Positions 58,701 through 64,000 of a stretch of DNA of 64,000 nucleotides are shown here, piece by piece. The DNA is from Pseudonocardiales bacterium (lineage in GTDB: Bacteria > Actinomycetota > Actinomycetes > Mycobacteriales > Pseudonocardiaceae): positions 43,258 to 107,257 of the forward strand of contig JAFAPC010000094.1 in assembly GCA_019247305.1 (NCBI GenBank), in the 5' to 3' direction. How positions within the stretch are numbered: position 1 is the stretch's first letter; each line of letters begins with the position of its first letter. The position numbers were made by a program, and so were the translations under genes. The notes beneath the pieces were generated by a model. The model searched no databases. It worked only from the letters and a program-made list of their open reading frames with translations, and was not told the origin of the DNA.

Positions 58701-59129
58701 GCAGCCGTTCTCGCCCGGTCGGGTAACGATCACGTGACCAGACATCTGCTGATATCGGCCGCGCAGGACGAGTGTCCAGCCGTCCGGCGGATCGCGCTGG
58801 AGGGACTTGTCCGGATCCGCGACTCCACTTGGACGCATGCCGCCAGGGAGGATCCGGATCCCTACCTTCGGTGCATACTGCTCGAATTCCGCAGCCTTAC
58901 CGATAAATCCCCGCTCTTCTCAACCGAGATCATCGAGATCTTGCGCCGCAACGCTGACAGCGTGCTCTCCGGATGGTTGTTCAACGTAGCCGCCGTCCGG
59001 GCGTCAGCCGACCTGCTCGAACCGGCGGCACTGGCGGAAGCGACGCTCGGCAAATCGTACGTCAGTCCGAACGCCGCAGAGTGGCTGCGGTGGCTAGTGC
59101 GCGTGACCGCTGACCCACCGAAGTCATGA
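52761..59129 (+). CDS. DUF4062-NACHT-HEAT giant NLR-like protein
   Basis: I chose ATG 52761 because AGGAA lies seven bases upstream; in-frame ATG 52701 would add 20 residues. The 2122-residue protein has an N-terminal DUF4062 domain (TIR-like fold; RVYVSSTYQDL at ~15, then DIYLGILAWRYGFVP), a NACHT NTPase with Walker A GDPGAGKST at ~286-294 and Walker B ALVIFDGLDEI at ~368-377, VVVTSRVVGY, and a winged-helix region. From ~770 to the end there are many HEAT repeats built on D-x-D-x-x-V-R units about 30-50 residues apart. Such proteins act as ligand-sensing STAND switches; the DUF4062 domain would be the effector or adaptor. Bracketed by inverted MITE copies. Confidence 0.93.
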   Translation: MPAPRAEATSARPSRVYVSSTYQDLKGCRGEIRIALRQMGLEDIAMETYTAGEERPVDRCLHDVRSVDIYLGILAWRYGFVPAGGNASITELEYRAAGEAGIPRLIFVLDDEAPWPHSATYKDRDSTQIEAFRAHVRNAHLCGSFTSKEDLCSKVAVAVHRHLQDRHGITVGADTAWEAYCNRLIQEYRRLDLEALTPPDRDEHLQIALRDVFVEPDVREDMPDAELPKELRRKLAEAADPTSSELPRGLDRKLVEQARESYQRRPALGAFDALTAPLARACVLLGDPGAGKSTLVRYLALALAEGRTPPALAALDGWRPILIELRDYVLNCGEYETFSGYLDYRKRTDGLGMEWATVESYLRDDGRALVIFDGLDEISKPRLRETVSRRIAGFAAQFPVTRVVVTSRVVGYQPRVLRDAGFVQYTVQDLGPDKIDAFLRSWYGLVLRDRQGAAETRRKWLTQAIEDSAPIRELAGNPLLLTILAIIGKHQELPRERGKVYDHAAGVLVQHWDVNKHLANEDIDADVIREDDKKELLRELATRMQEGSHGFAGNSLAEADLLQDIEGYLIKRFQYESTKATKISTAMVRQLRERNFIFARYGAGVYGFVHRALLEFFSASDIVNQFEKARTLSEDDLVEQVFVPRGEDPAWVEVLRLIAGMVDATVAARLVDGLLTSAGTSRSSMLDRRPLAAVALAAQCIAEIRNVNAAEGAAKRTLQAIIELLEPPKRSFGDDVRETHLEKTVLPAMSAVSGWPGRCAFRDWFVQTGRYATAPPAAKLGARFLAALFPKDDQVRELLHGTVRSGIPKQREAALLGLAQSWKHDPATVHLIVEGLSDEDASVRRTSLDLLGTHWPDDDRAPNLMRRAATDADADVRRRAVEALAQHATKVNGAWPAVIRALQGDGAQAVRNAAVTALASDQANPQEAMAHLLQACSDPDWEVRRSALRLMVARFAGETVVFDRVLAATRDSDEDVRQTAVELLAGWRPETPESRRAVCGAIRDADPQVRRAAVGAMAQRWHDDPEVEEALKLARTDHDGDVRVAALTAWADPISRAKEYIAILDFIVADDPVADARRAALEALVSEAAEFSGAALERAIADPDPDVRLSALRSLSSAIPQLSLFRPAVLRLCEDAVEKVRQKAVEVAARFWGDRPEVMRILHRAARCQSWQLRWAALESLAARWPDDAETWRALRRGRRDPSDSVRYTATTVMASLGQNASDRAAVVEAATTDPDVWTRRWAATLLCALTVEGNRPAEASAGCSTIREAELRAAVRSGLNEAAMSAVRAATDDPDPDVRLAAYEIVSARRDAFPDALRLITTSSRDLDPEIRLFGLAALLAAWPDDDETSGARRRGLTDPTDQIRRLALESLILNEPEAPATHHATTAAINDSDWATRLVARDTLSLRWRDMPETLMSLHAAMHHPEESVRRAVVEALRGAWPDEGLTFDALADCVGDPAPNLRVWALRSLATGWPHDSRIRALLAIARHDHDSDVATAAWELQCRAEDNWAFDDARRADLRHPDVVYRRLGAERLARPASVTDDYSDLFRLGIRDNSECVRSRIRFALVSAADERQVQSVLRTAGVHPYFAARMINIQVRVARWPNSVESRDAIRQALGDVDSVVRETALHLLIESDPEATSSFEVAVRSLTDPHGNVRSAAIRLITTYWPEEPGTLDRLVSASRDVDSGNRHAALEALVIGWPRHPVTLAALEEAETDVTLFIQDFARRTRMRLQREPPTAKAWDADSRSAARERLRRADLHLPDDPASQHTVLDLTRSTDWRIRTEALRVLARRWPDWSENNLALTRALDDDNEHVRDAAVRMLTGNFPGSSAAVSMLRHAARDPHWPNRVSAVQLLRLWRSPEAQAGLIEAARDQVINVHYTAVVGLVTGWPTDDRTWDALGWAACSSFDWLHHFAYERLSGGVSDTVPDRATLLAARRVPDLLLLATWWGEDPDAAAVLRERLQHHDLLRAASLAAVLARSGNDHVTRHLLISAAQDECPAVRRIALEGLVRIRDSTWTHAAREDPDPYLRCILLEFRSLTDKSPLFSTEIIEILRRNADSVLSGWLFNVAAVRASADLLEPAALAEATLGKSYVSPNAAEWLRWLVRVTADPPKS

Positions 59130-59359
59130 TTGCTCGGTTAGACCACGTTTCCTTTGTTGGTCATGTCTGAACCGCATCGCCCACCGAGTCAACCCATCGA
59201 GAGCAGGTGCTGCTGGCGCAGACGATGGGGTGAGTCACGGGCGATGCCCAGAGCGGGACAAACCGTGGGAGTGTTGGATAACCCGTGGGTTCCGGTGCAG
59301 GTTCCCGTCCGTCGGGAACGCTTGTGACCAGGGGTTTCTTCGTGTTCTCAGCTCTGGGG
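59130..59359. other. Intergenic region between the NACHT gene and MITE copy B
   Basis: 230 bases with no convincing gene. It may include the transcript end of the NACHT gene. Confidence 0.4.
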
Positions 59360-59531
59360 GTGTCGTTAAGGAAGCTACCATGAGACGCCAAAGACGCTGT
59401 TTCTGCTGGTCAACGAGGCAGAGCAAGCGAGTCTTCGACTGATTCCCTACCTCATTCATGATCAGTTAACGGGTCGCTGAACAGCGAAAATGTCTTCAAT
59501 TGGCGCCTCGTAGCAGCTTCCTTAACAACAC
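59360..59531 (-). mobile_element. MITE-like element copy B (172 bp)
   Basis: Inverted relative to copy A and nearly identical to copy C, with about two internal differences. Starts GTGTCGTTAAGGAAGCT and ends with the complement of GTGTTGTTAAGGAAGCT. It lies 230 bp after the NACHT stop. The 18-bp string TCCCGAAGCTACGGCCAA follows at 59550-59567. Confidence 0.87.
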
Positions 59532-59675
59532 GTCGATATGGGCCGGGACTCCCGAAGCTACGGCCAAGGGTCAACTGACTTGCCGGTAACTTGGGGATCG
59601 AGGAGGGTTTGGCCCGTGACTAACGATCTTGCGAAAACTGGTGCCAAGGGGAGCTGGGCCGCGAGACGGCGGCGC

Positions 59676-59900
59676 TCATCCCAGCCACTTCGCGAGGGCG
59701 TTCATCACTGTCCGGGCGGCATCTTCCTCGATCGTGACCGTGCAGCACCCCGTGGCGTGCGGGTCGAACTGAATCCGACCATCCGGCAGCTTGCTCACTA
59801 ACAGGTTCGTGAAGCCCCAGGGACCCCCGCAGGTGTGGCAGCTGGCGTGGACCGTGACCCGGTTCTCCCGCCGTTCCGACCACGGCGCCGACGCGCTCAT
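59676..59900 (-). CDS. Small Cys-containing hypothetical protein
   Basis: A 74-residue protein whose ATG (59900) overlaps the stop of the preceding gene as ATGA. HASCHTCGGPWGFTNLLVSKLPDGRIQFDPHATGCCTVTIEED has a C-x2-C pair and a later CC, suggesting a small metal-binding fold. It is the last gene of the XRE-TPR/Cys-rich operon enclosed by MITE copies B and C. Function unknown. Confidence 0.7.
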   Translation of the reverse strand: MSASAPWSERRENRVTVHASCHTCGGPWGFTNLLVSKLPDGRIQFDPHATGCCTVTIEEDAARTVMNALAKWLG

Positions 59901-60178
59901 CGGTCAGCCCCCCGAGCGCACCTCGGGCAACACGGATCCTGCGGGACGTCGCACAGCACGGTCTGGCGCAGCACGCGGTGCCTGCACCGCGCCACGTATA
60001 CCAGCGCCGGATGCTCGGCGTTCGGATCGATGGCATGAGCGCGACCATCTACCCGGCTCCACCCCCACAGGGGAGGGTGGATGGCGGCGGCTCCGCGGGG
60101 TGTGTCACCGAGAAGCGGGCCGCCGCCGTGGACCGCCACCCTGGTCCCGGGGGATGAAGGGGTGCAGAGTGACGGCAT
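59897..60178 (-). CDS. Small zinc-ribbon-like hypothetical protein
   Basis: Up to 93 residues from 60178; the first ~40 are low-complexity and the real start may be further in. The conserved part is HPALVYVARCRHRVLRQTVLCDVPQDPCCPRCARG, with C-x-H and C-P-x-C pairs typical of small zinc ribbons seen near XRE-TPR regulators. It starts 43 bases after the regulator's stop and overlaps the next gene by four bases. Confidence 0.6.
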   Translation of the reverse strand: MPSLCTPSSPGTRVAVHGGGPLLGDTPRGAAAIHPPLWGWSRVDGRAHAIDPNAEHPALVYVARCRHRVLRQTVLCDVPQDPCCPRCARGADR

Positions 60179-60221
60179 GTCCTGATGGTCTCGGCTCAGG
60201 GCATGCCCGGGGGAGACTCGA

Positions 60222-61712
60222 TCATGGGTTTGTCCCCGGGGAGGGTCTGGGGTGAGTGCTGCCTGCTGAGTCCGAGTCCGAGTCCGGAAGGAGGGTTGGG
60301 GGATGGTCCTGGGGAGGGTTGTTGGGGTGGTGGGTGCCGATCAGGGTGCGGATGCGGTGCCGCAGCTCGGCGACCTCGCTGAGGTCGTGGTAGGCGGCGG
60401 CGTGCTGGAATAGTTCGCGCAGTTTCTCGGTGCTGCGGTGCGAGCGGAGGTCGTCGGCCAGGTCTAGGGCTTCGTTGCCGATCGTGACGGCCTGGCGCGG
60501 GTCTCCGGCGGCCATGGTGAGGCTAGCCAGGCTCGTCAGACCGATCGTCCGGGTGCGGACAGCGCCCTCGGGGCACCCGGCTACGGCTGTGGTAAGTCGG
60601 GTGGTGGCCTCGCCGGGATCGTGGCCCAGGATTGCGAGGTCGGCGAGGGGCTTGCCGGTGTAGTGGGCATGCTCGGCGTCGGTGTAGAAGGCCATCCACG
60701 GCGGGGTATTGCCCGGGGTGGCCTGGGCGAAGTGCTCATCGGCGGTCCCGATGGCTCTCAGGGTCTCCTGCACGCGGCGCATCGCGGCCAGCGCAAGGGC
60801 CCGGTCGGTCTGCAGCAGCGCTCGCCGGGCCGGGGTGAGCCGGTCCGCGCGGACCAGGGCGTGCTCGGCCAGGGTGAGGCCCTCATCAGGCTGCCCGCTC
60901 CAGACGGCTTGCTCAGCCATGGAGGACAGGATCTTGGCGCGGAGGTGCCAGTCCTTGGCGTGCTCGGCGCAGGCCAGCGCGAAGCCGTACGCGTGGCGGG
61001 CCTCCTCCGGGGCGCTGGCATCGACGGCCAGGTACCCGGCCGTTTCGGCGAGCTCACCGAGGGCGGCGTGTAGCTCGGGTAGCAGTCGCTCCGGGCAGCT
61101 GGCCTTCAGCAGCCCGGAGGAGCGGCGCAGCTGCGCCAGGGCGACCTTCCGGACTACTTCGCCCCCGTAGGTGTTGCCCCACGAGTCGAATACCTGGGTG
61201 GCCTCGCGGATGTGCGCGATGTCACTGGCGCCGACCCGGGTGGGGGGCGGGTCGGGTTCGTCGCCGATGCCCGCCAGCAGCTCGGCGAGCGAGTCCGAGT
61301 CGGCCAGGAGCAGGCCGCTGACGACAACGCCGCCGGCGGTGAGGGTGTGAACGAATTTTTGTCGTTTCACTTTGCTCTCCGTGTTGAGTTTCACCGCTGA
61401 GCGGCGGGAGAGGGTATTGACGAATCCGAGCTCGGCATCACTGGAGACACCCAAGACCGCCCGGAAGGCTTCCCGGTACACTTTCCCTGGCCAGCGAATA
61501 ACACCTTGTTCTAACTTTCCGATATAGTTTCTGTCCAATTCTACCGGCTTGTCTCCCGGCTTGTGATGGCGCTCCCAGATCCAGGCGTTGACCAACTCAG
61601 CCAGTTCCTGCCGGGACAGGGACTCATCGGGGTGGGTGGGGGAGCCGGTACTCTCCCGCGCGTCCCGGAACTTCTCATTCGGTGTGTGGAACTTCTCATG
61701 CGGTGTAGGCAC
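60222..61712 (-). CDS. XRE-family regulator with TPR-like C-terminus
   Basis: A 496-residue protein. GTG 61712 has GGAGG about seven bases upstream; the open frame extends to 61988 only because MITE copy C happens to be in frame, so the longer start is rejected. The N-terminal HTH (LSRQELAELVNAWIWER, ELDRNYIGKLEQGVIRWPG) precedes a region up to TLTAGGVVVSG and a C-terminal TPR array (~200-450). The end is a low-complexity Ser/Asp/Pro tail. It heads an operon with the two small Cys proteins and is enclosed by MITE copies B and C. Ligand unknown. Confidence 0.88.
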   Translation of the reverse strand: MPTPHEKFHTPNEKFRDARESTGSPTHPDESLSRQELAELVNAWIWERHHKPGDKPVELDRNYIGKLEQGVIRWPGKVYREAFRAVLGVSSDAELGFVNTLSRRSAVKLNTESKVKRQKFVHTLTAGGVVVSGLLLADSDSLAELLAGIGDEPDPPPTRVGASDIAHIREATQVFDSWGNTYGGEVVRKVALAQLRRSSGLLKASCPERLLPELHAALGELAETAGYLAVDASAPEEARHAYGFALACAEHAKDWHLRAKILSSMAEQAVWSGQPDEGLTLAEHALVRADRLTPARRALLQTDRALALAAMRRVQETLRAIGTADEHFAQATPGNTPPWMAFYTDAEHAHYTGKPLADLAILGHDPGEATTRLTTAVAGCPEGAVRTRTIGLTSLASLTMAAGDPRQAVTIGNEALDLADDLRSHRSTEKLRELFQHAAAYHDLSEVAELRHRIRTLIGTHHPNNPPQDHPPTLLPDSDSDSAGSTHPRPSPGTNP

Positions 61713-61888
61713 GGCCCGTCCTCCTGGTGTCGTCACCTGAGCTCCTGTACGGAACATTCCTGGTTTTCGTGTCCAGCGATGTACCACCGGTATTGGTCGG
61801 TGCGCCGAAGAAGGAACCGGCCTAGCGGTGGACCTCCCGTTGGGCGGATCTCGCAGGAGAAGATCGTCACGGTGTCGTTCGGGTAGAC

Positions 61889-62060
61889 GGGTCGTTAAGG
61901 AAGCTACCATGAGACGCCAAAGACGCTGTTTCTGCTGGTCAACGAGGCAGAGCAAGCGAGTCTTCGACTGATTCCCTACCTCATTCATGATCAGTTAACG
62001 GGTCGTTGAACAGCGGAAATGTCTTCAATTGGCGCCTCGTAGCAGCTTCCTTAACAACAC
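61889..62060 (-). mobile_element. MITE-like element copy C (172 bp)
   Basis: Same orientation as copy B. Its outer end is GGGTCGTTAAGGAAGCT where B has GTGTCG; the other end is identical to B. It lies 177 bp upstream of the XRE-TPR gene and 204 bp beyond the lysS stop. Its interior encodes the spurious 5' extension of the XRE frame. Confidence 0.87.
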
Positions 62061-62263
62061 GTCGCCTGCCACGCACGGGGCGGGGCGGTTGATCTGAGCG
62101 AGGTAGTCCAGGAAGCGACGCGGGAACTCGCGGCGGCGGTGGCTGCTCGCCGTAGGGATCCGGCACCGCGGCCAGCGGGCGGCCGACGTGCTCAGCTGGT
62201 TCGCCAGATGCGCCCGCGGTGCCAGATCGACAGCCCGAGCCGTTTTCCAGCGACCAGGTCAGC

Positions 62264-63691
62264 TCAGGTCTGAGGTTTTCTGGTGCCGCGCATGCTGGGG
62301 AAGAGGACGACTTCCCGAAGGGTGGATGCGTCGGTGAGCAAGGCGACGAACCGGTCAATTCCCAGGCCCAGCCCAGACATCGGCGGCATCCCGTACTCCA
62401 TCGCCTCGATGAAATCCTCCTCCATCATCATAGTCTCTTCGTCACCGGCCTCGCGCAGCTCGGCTTGCTCTTCCAGCCGTGCCCGCTGCTCAACCGGGTC
62501 GACCAGTTCTGAGTACGCTTTGACGATTTCGCAGCCGTTGACGACGATCTGGAACATGTCGAGTCTGGTCGGGTCCTCATCGCTGCGCCGGGCAAGCGGC
62601 ACCAGCTCCGCCGGATGATGCACCAGGAAACAGGGCTGGATAAGCTCAGGTCGGACCGTCTTTTTGTACAGCAGGTCGACGAGTCCAGCGTAGGACACCG
62701 CCTCCCCGACGTCCAGACCGAGTCTGGTGACGCGCTCTCGCAGAGTCGGCAGGTCACGGACGACGGTGAGGTCGATACCTGTTCGCTGGGCGAGTGTGGC
62801 CCGGTAGTCCAGCTCCGGCCAGTCGGCGCCGAAGTCCAGCTTCACACCCCCGTAGGTCACGGTGCGGGTGCCGAGGACTTCGTCGAGCACCGCGAGAATC
62901 AGCTCGCGGACGAAGGTCATGTTATCGCGGTAGTCCCAGTAGGCCGCATACCACTCCAACATCGTGAATTCCTGGAGATGGGAAGAGTCCATGCCTTCGT
63001 TGCGGAAGCTGCGGCCGAGCTCATAAATGCGCTCCAGCGATCCGACGACCACGCGCTTGAGGTATGTCTCTGGCGAGATCCGCAGGTAGAAGTCCTCACC
63101 CAGGGCGTTGTGCCGGGTCACGAATGGTCGCGCCGCCGCCCCGGACGCCGCCTCCTGCAAGATCGGAGTCTCGACTTCGAGGAAGTCGTTGTCGTCGAGA
63201 AAGCGGCGGATGACCTGAATGGTCTTCGTCCTAATCTGGAACCGCTCCCGAGACTCGGCGTTGACCAGCAGATCGAGGTAGCGGCGACGGTAGCGGGCCT
63301 CCACGTGAGAAAGACCCTGCCACTTGTCGGGCAACGCGCGGACCACCCGATTCAATACTGTCAGCTCAGACACTGCTACTGTTCGTTCGCCGCGACGGCT
63401 GGTGTAGAGGCTACCGGCAACCCCGATGAAGTCACCGATCTTGACGGCCTGCGCCCACTCCTTGAAGATGTCTGCGCCCAACTCGTCCTTTGACAACGAG
63501 ATCTGCACGCGTCCGCTGCGGTCTTGCACGTGTCCGAAGATCAGCCCGCCCATGCGGCGCCACAGCATGAGCCGGCCGGCGAGACGGACGGCCGTCCCAT
63601 CTGGTGCGTCCCGGGCGCTGGCAGCCACAGTATCGGTGCGGTAGCCCGACCGGGGCCGCATCCTCCCGGACTCCTCCGCTGACACGGGCAT
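62264..63691 (-). CDS. lysS: Lysyl-tRNA synthetase, class II
   Basis: A 475-residue enzyme from ATG 63691 (AGGGG just upstream). An OB-fold anticodon-binding domain (AVRLAGRLMLWRRMGGLIFGHVQDRSG, ~35-130) is followed by the class II core: RRFLDDNDFLEVETPIL (motif 1), LGRSFRNEGMDSSHLQEFTMLEWYAAY (motif 2) and GLGLGIDRFVALLTDASTLREVVLFPSMR (motif 3). It is slightly short for LysS, with a trimmed N-terminus. Near the amino-acid pocket the usual NGFSEL-like stretch reads VKAYSEL, so the Asn that contacts lysine in E. coli appears to be Lys. It may be the housekeeping enzyme or a paralogue. Confidence 0.88.
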   Translation of the reverse strand: MPVSAEESGRMRPRSGYRTDTVAASARDAPDGTAVRLAGRLMLWRRMGGLIFGHVQDRSGRVQISLSKDELGADIFKEWAQAVKIGDFIGVAGSLYTSRRGERTVAVSELTVLNRVVRALPDKWQGLSHVEARYRRRYLDLLVNAESRERFQIRTKTIQVIRRFLDDNDFLEVETPILQEAASGAAARPFVTRHNALGEDFYLRISPETYLKRVVVGSLERIYELGRSFRNEGMDSSHLQEFTMLEWYAAYWDYRDNMTFVRELILAVLDEVLGTRTVTYGGVKLDFGADWPELDYRATLAQRTGIDLTVVRDLPTLRERVTRLGLDVGEAVSYAGLVDLLYKKTVRPELIQPCFLVHHPAELVPLARRSDEDPTRLDMFQIVVNGCEIVKAYSELVDPVEQRARLEEQAELREAGDEETMMMEEDFIEAMEYGMPPMSGLGLGIDRFVALLTDASTLREVVLFPSMRGTRKPQT

Positions 63692-64000
63692 TCACCCCTT
63701 CAACCTAGCGTGACCTAGCCGGCCACGAGGGGCGGCGTTCCGCATATCGCACCCAGCGAGCCCGATGGCCGGACTGCCCACTGAGCTGACAGCTAAACCA
63801 GCCTACCGGCACGGCCTCAACCGCCGCCGACTACCCGGCCCCTGACCTAGATCAACTAGGCCCCCGAGACTTCGACGTGTGCGTCAAGTTTTCCCAGGCC
63901 TACCGTGGGCAAGCCCGCTCTACCTCTGCGGACTTGGTGCCTGACCAGCCACGTCGGAGCGGCACGGCCGATGGCGGCGGTGTGTCGATCACCTCAAAGC
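63692..64000. other. Intergenic region upstream of lysS
   Basis: About 310 bases with no convincing gene; it should hold the lysS promoter. Confidence 0.4.

Noticed and set aside
61713..61988. N-terminal extension of the XRE-TPR protein.
   Set aside because: The extra codons are partly MITE copy C read in frame; GTG 61712 has a proper ribosome-binding site.

Overview
This is a high-GC actinobacterial chromosome segment, most like the Pseudonocardiaceae/Mycobacteriales. The grounds are the gene order glnA / RDD / DUF4191 / lipA / lipB / TIGR01777 (45-50 kb), known from mycobacteria, plus a WhiB3-type regulator, XRE(DUF5753)-DUF397 pairs, XRE-TPR regulators and a collinear treX-treY-treZ set. 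I cannot name the species from the sequence alone.

Layout. 1-5 kb: the 5' part of a caspase-like protease coupled to an EACC1 gene, a TPR protein without a visible HTH, and an unknown gene facing a DUF488 gene. 5.2-7.9 kb: a tRNA with an unusual anticodon loop, a Bcp peroxiredoxin, DUF3618, and treZ. 7.9-20.1 kb: an accessory island lying exactly between treZ and treY. It holds two Uma2 copies (one frameshifted) around an ATPase-DUF234 gene, the operon unknown/trypco2/trypsin-NACHT (2165 aa), a decayed GNAT gene, and an antitoxin with a frameshifted MazF toxin. 20.1-24.6 kb: treY and treX. 24.6-28.3 kb: tyrosine catabolism operon hppD-hmgA-fahA. 28.5-31.5 kb: a possible precursor-type small peptide with a strong hairpin, a small unknown gene, an AspT-type aminotransferase and a YeaO-like DUF488 gene. 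31.5-39 kb: a second glgX/treX, a helicase-associated protein, a DHA2 exporter with a 32-nt dyad operator and an overlapping mini-ORF, and a ferredoxin-reductase-like flavoprotein. 39.1-42.7 kb: whiB and a complete pqqABCDE operon. 43-44.3 kb: phenylalanine 4-monooxygenase. 44.4-50 kb: glnA and the lipoate block. 50-52.3 kb: an XRE/DUF397 module with an amber codon in the regulator, and a NUDIX gene. 52.4-62.1 kb: a second accessory zone carrying a DUF4062-NACHT-HEAT protein of about 2.1 thousand residues and an XRE-TPR/Cys-rich operon, partitioned by three copies of a 172-bp inverted-repeat (MITE-like) element. 62.2-63.7 kb: a lysyl-tRNA synthetase.

The main theme is biological conflict. Three protease or STAND-type modules (caspase+EACC1, trypsin-NACHT+trypco2, DUF4062-NACHT-HEAT) sit in about 60 kb. 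One interrupts a metabolic operon and another is bracketed by inverted MITEs. Genes broken by single-base changes (Uma2 copy 2, GNAT, MazF, XRE-DUF5753) are all accessory, while the metabolic genes look intact. Metabolically the window supports trehalose synthesis from maltodextrins, phenylalanine/tyrosine breakdown to fumarate and acetoacetate, PQQ and lipoate synthesis, and ammonium assimilation.
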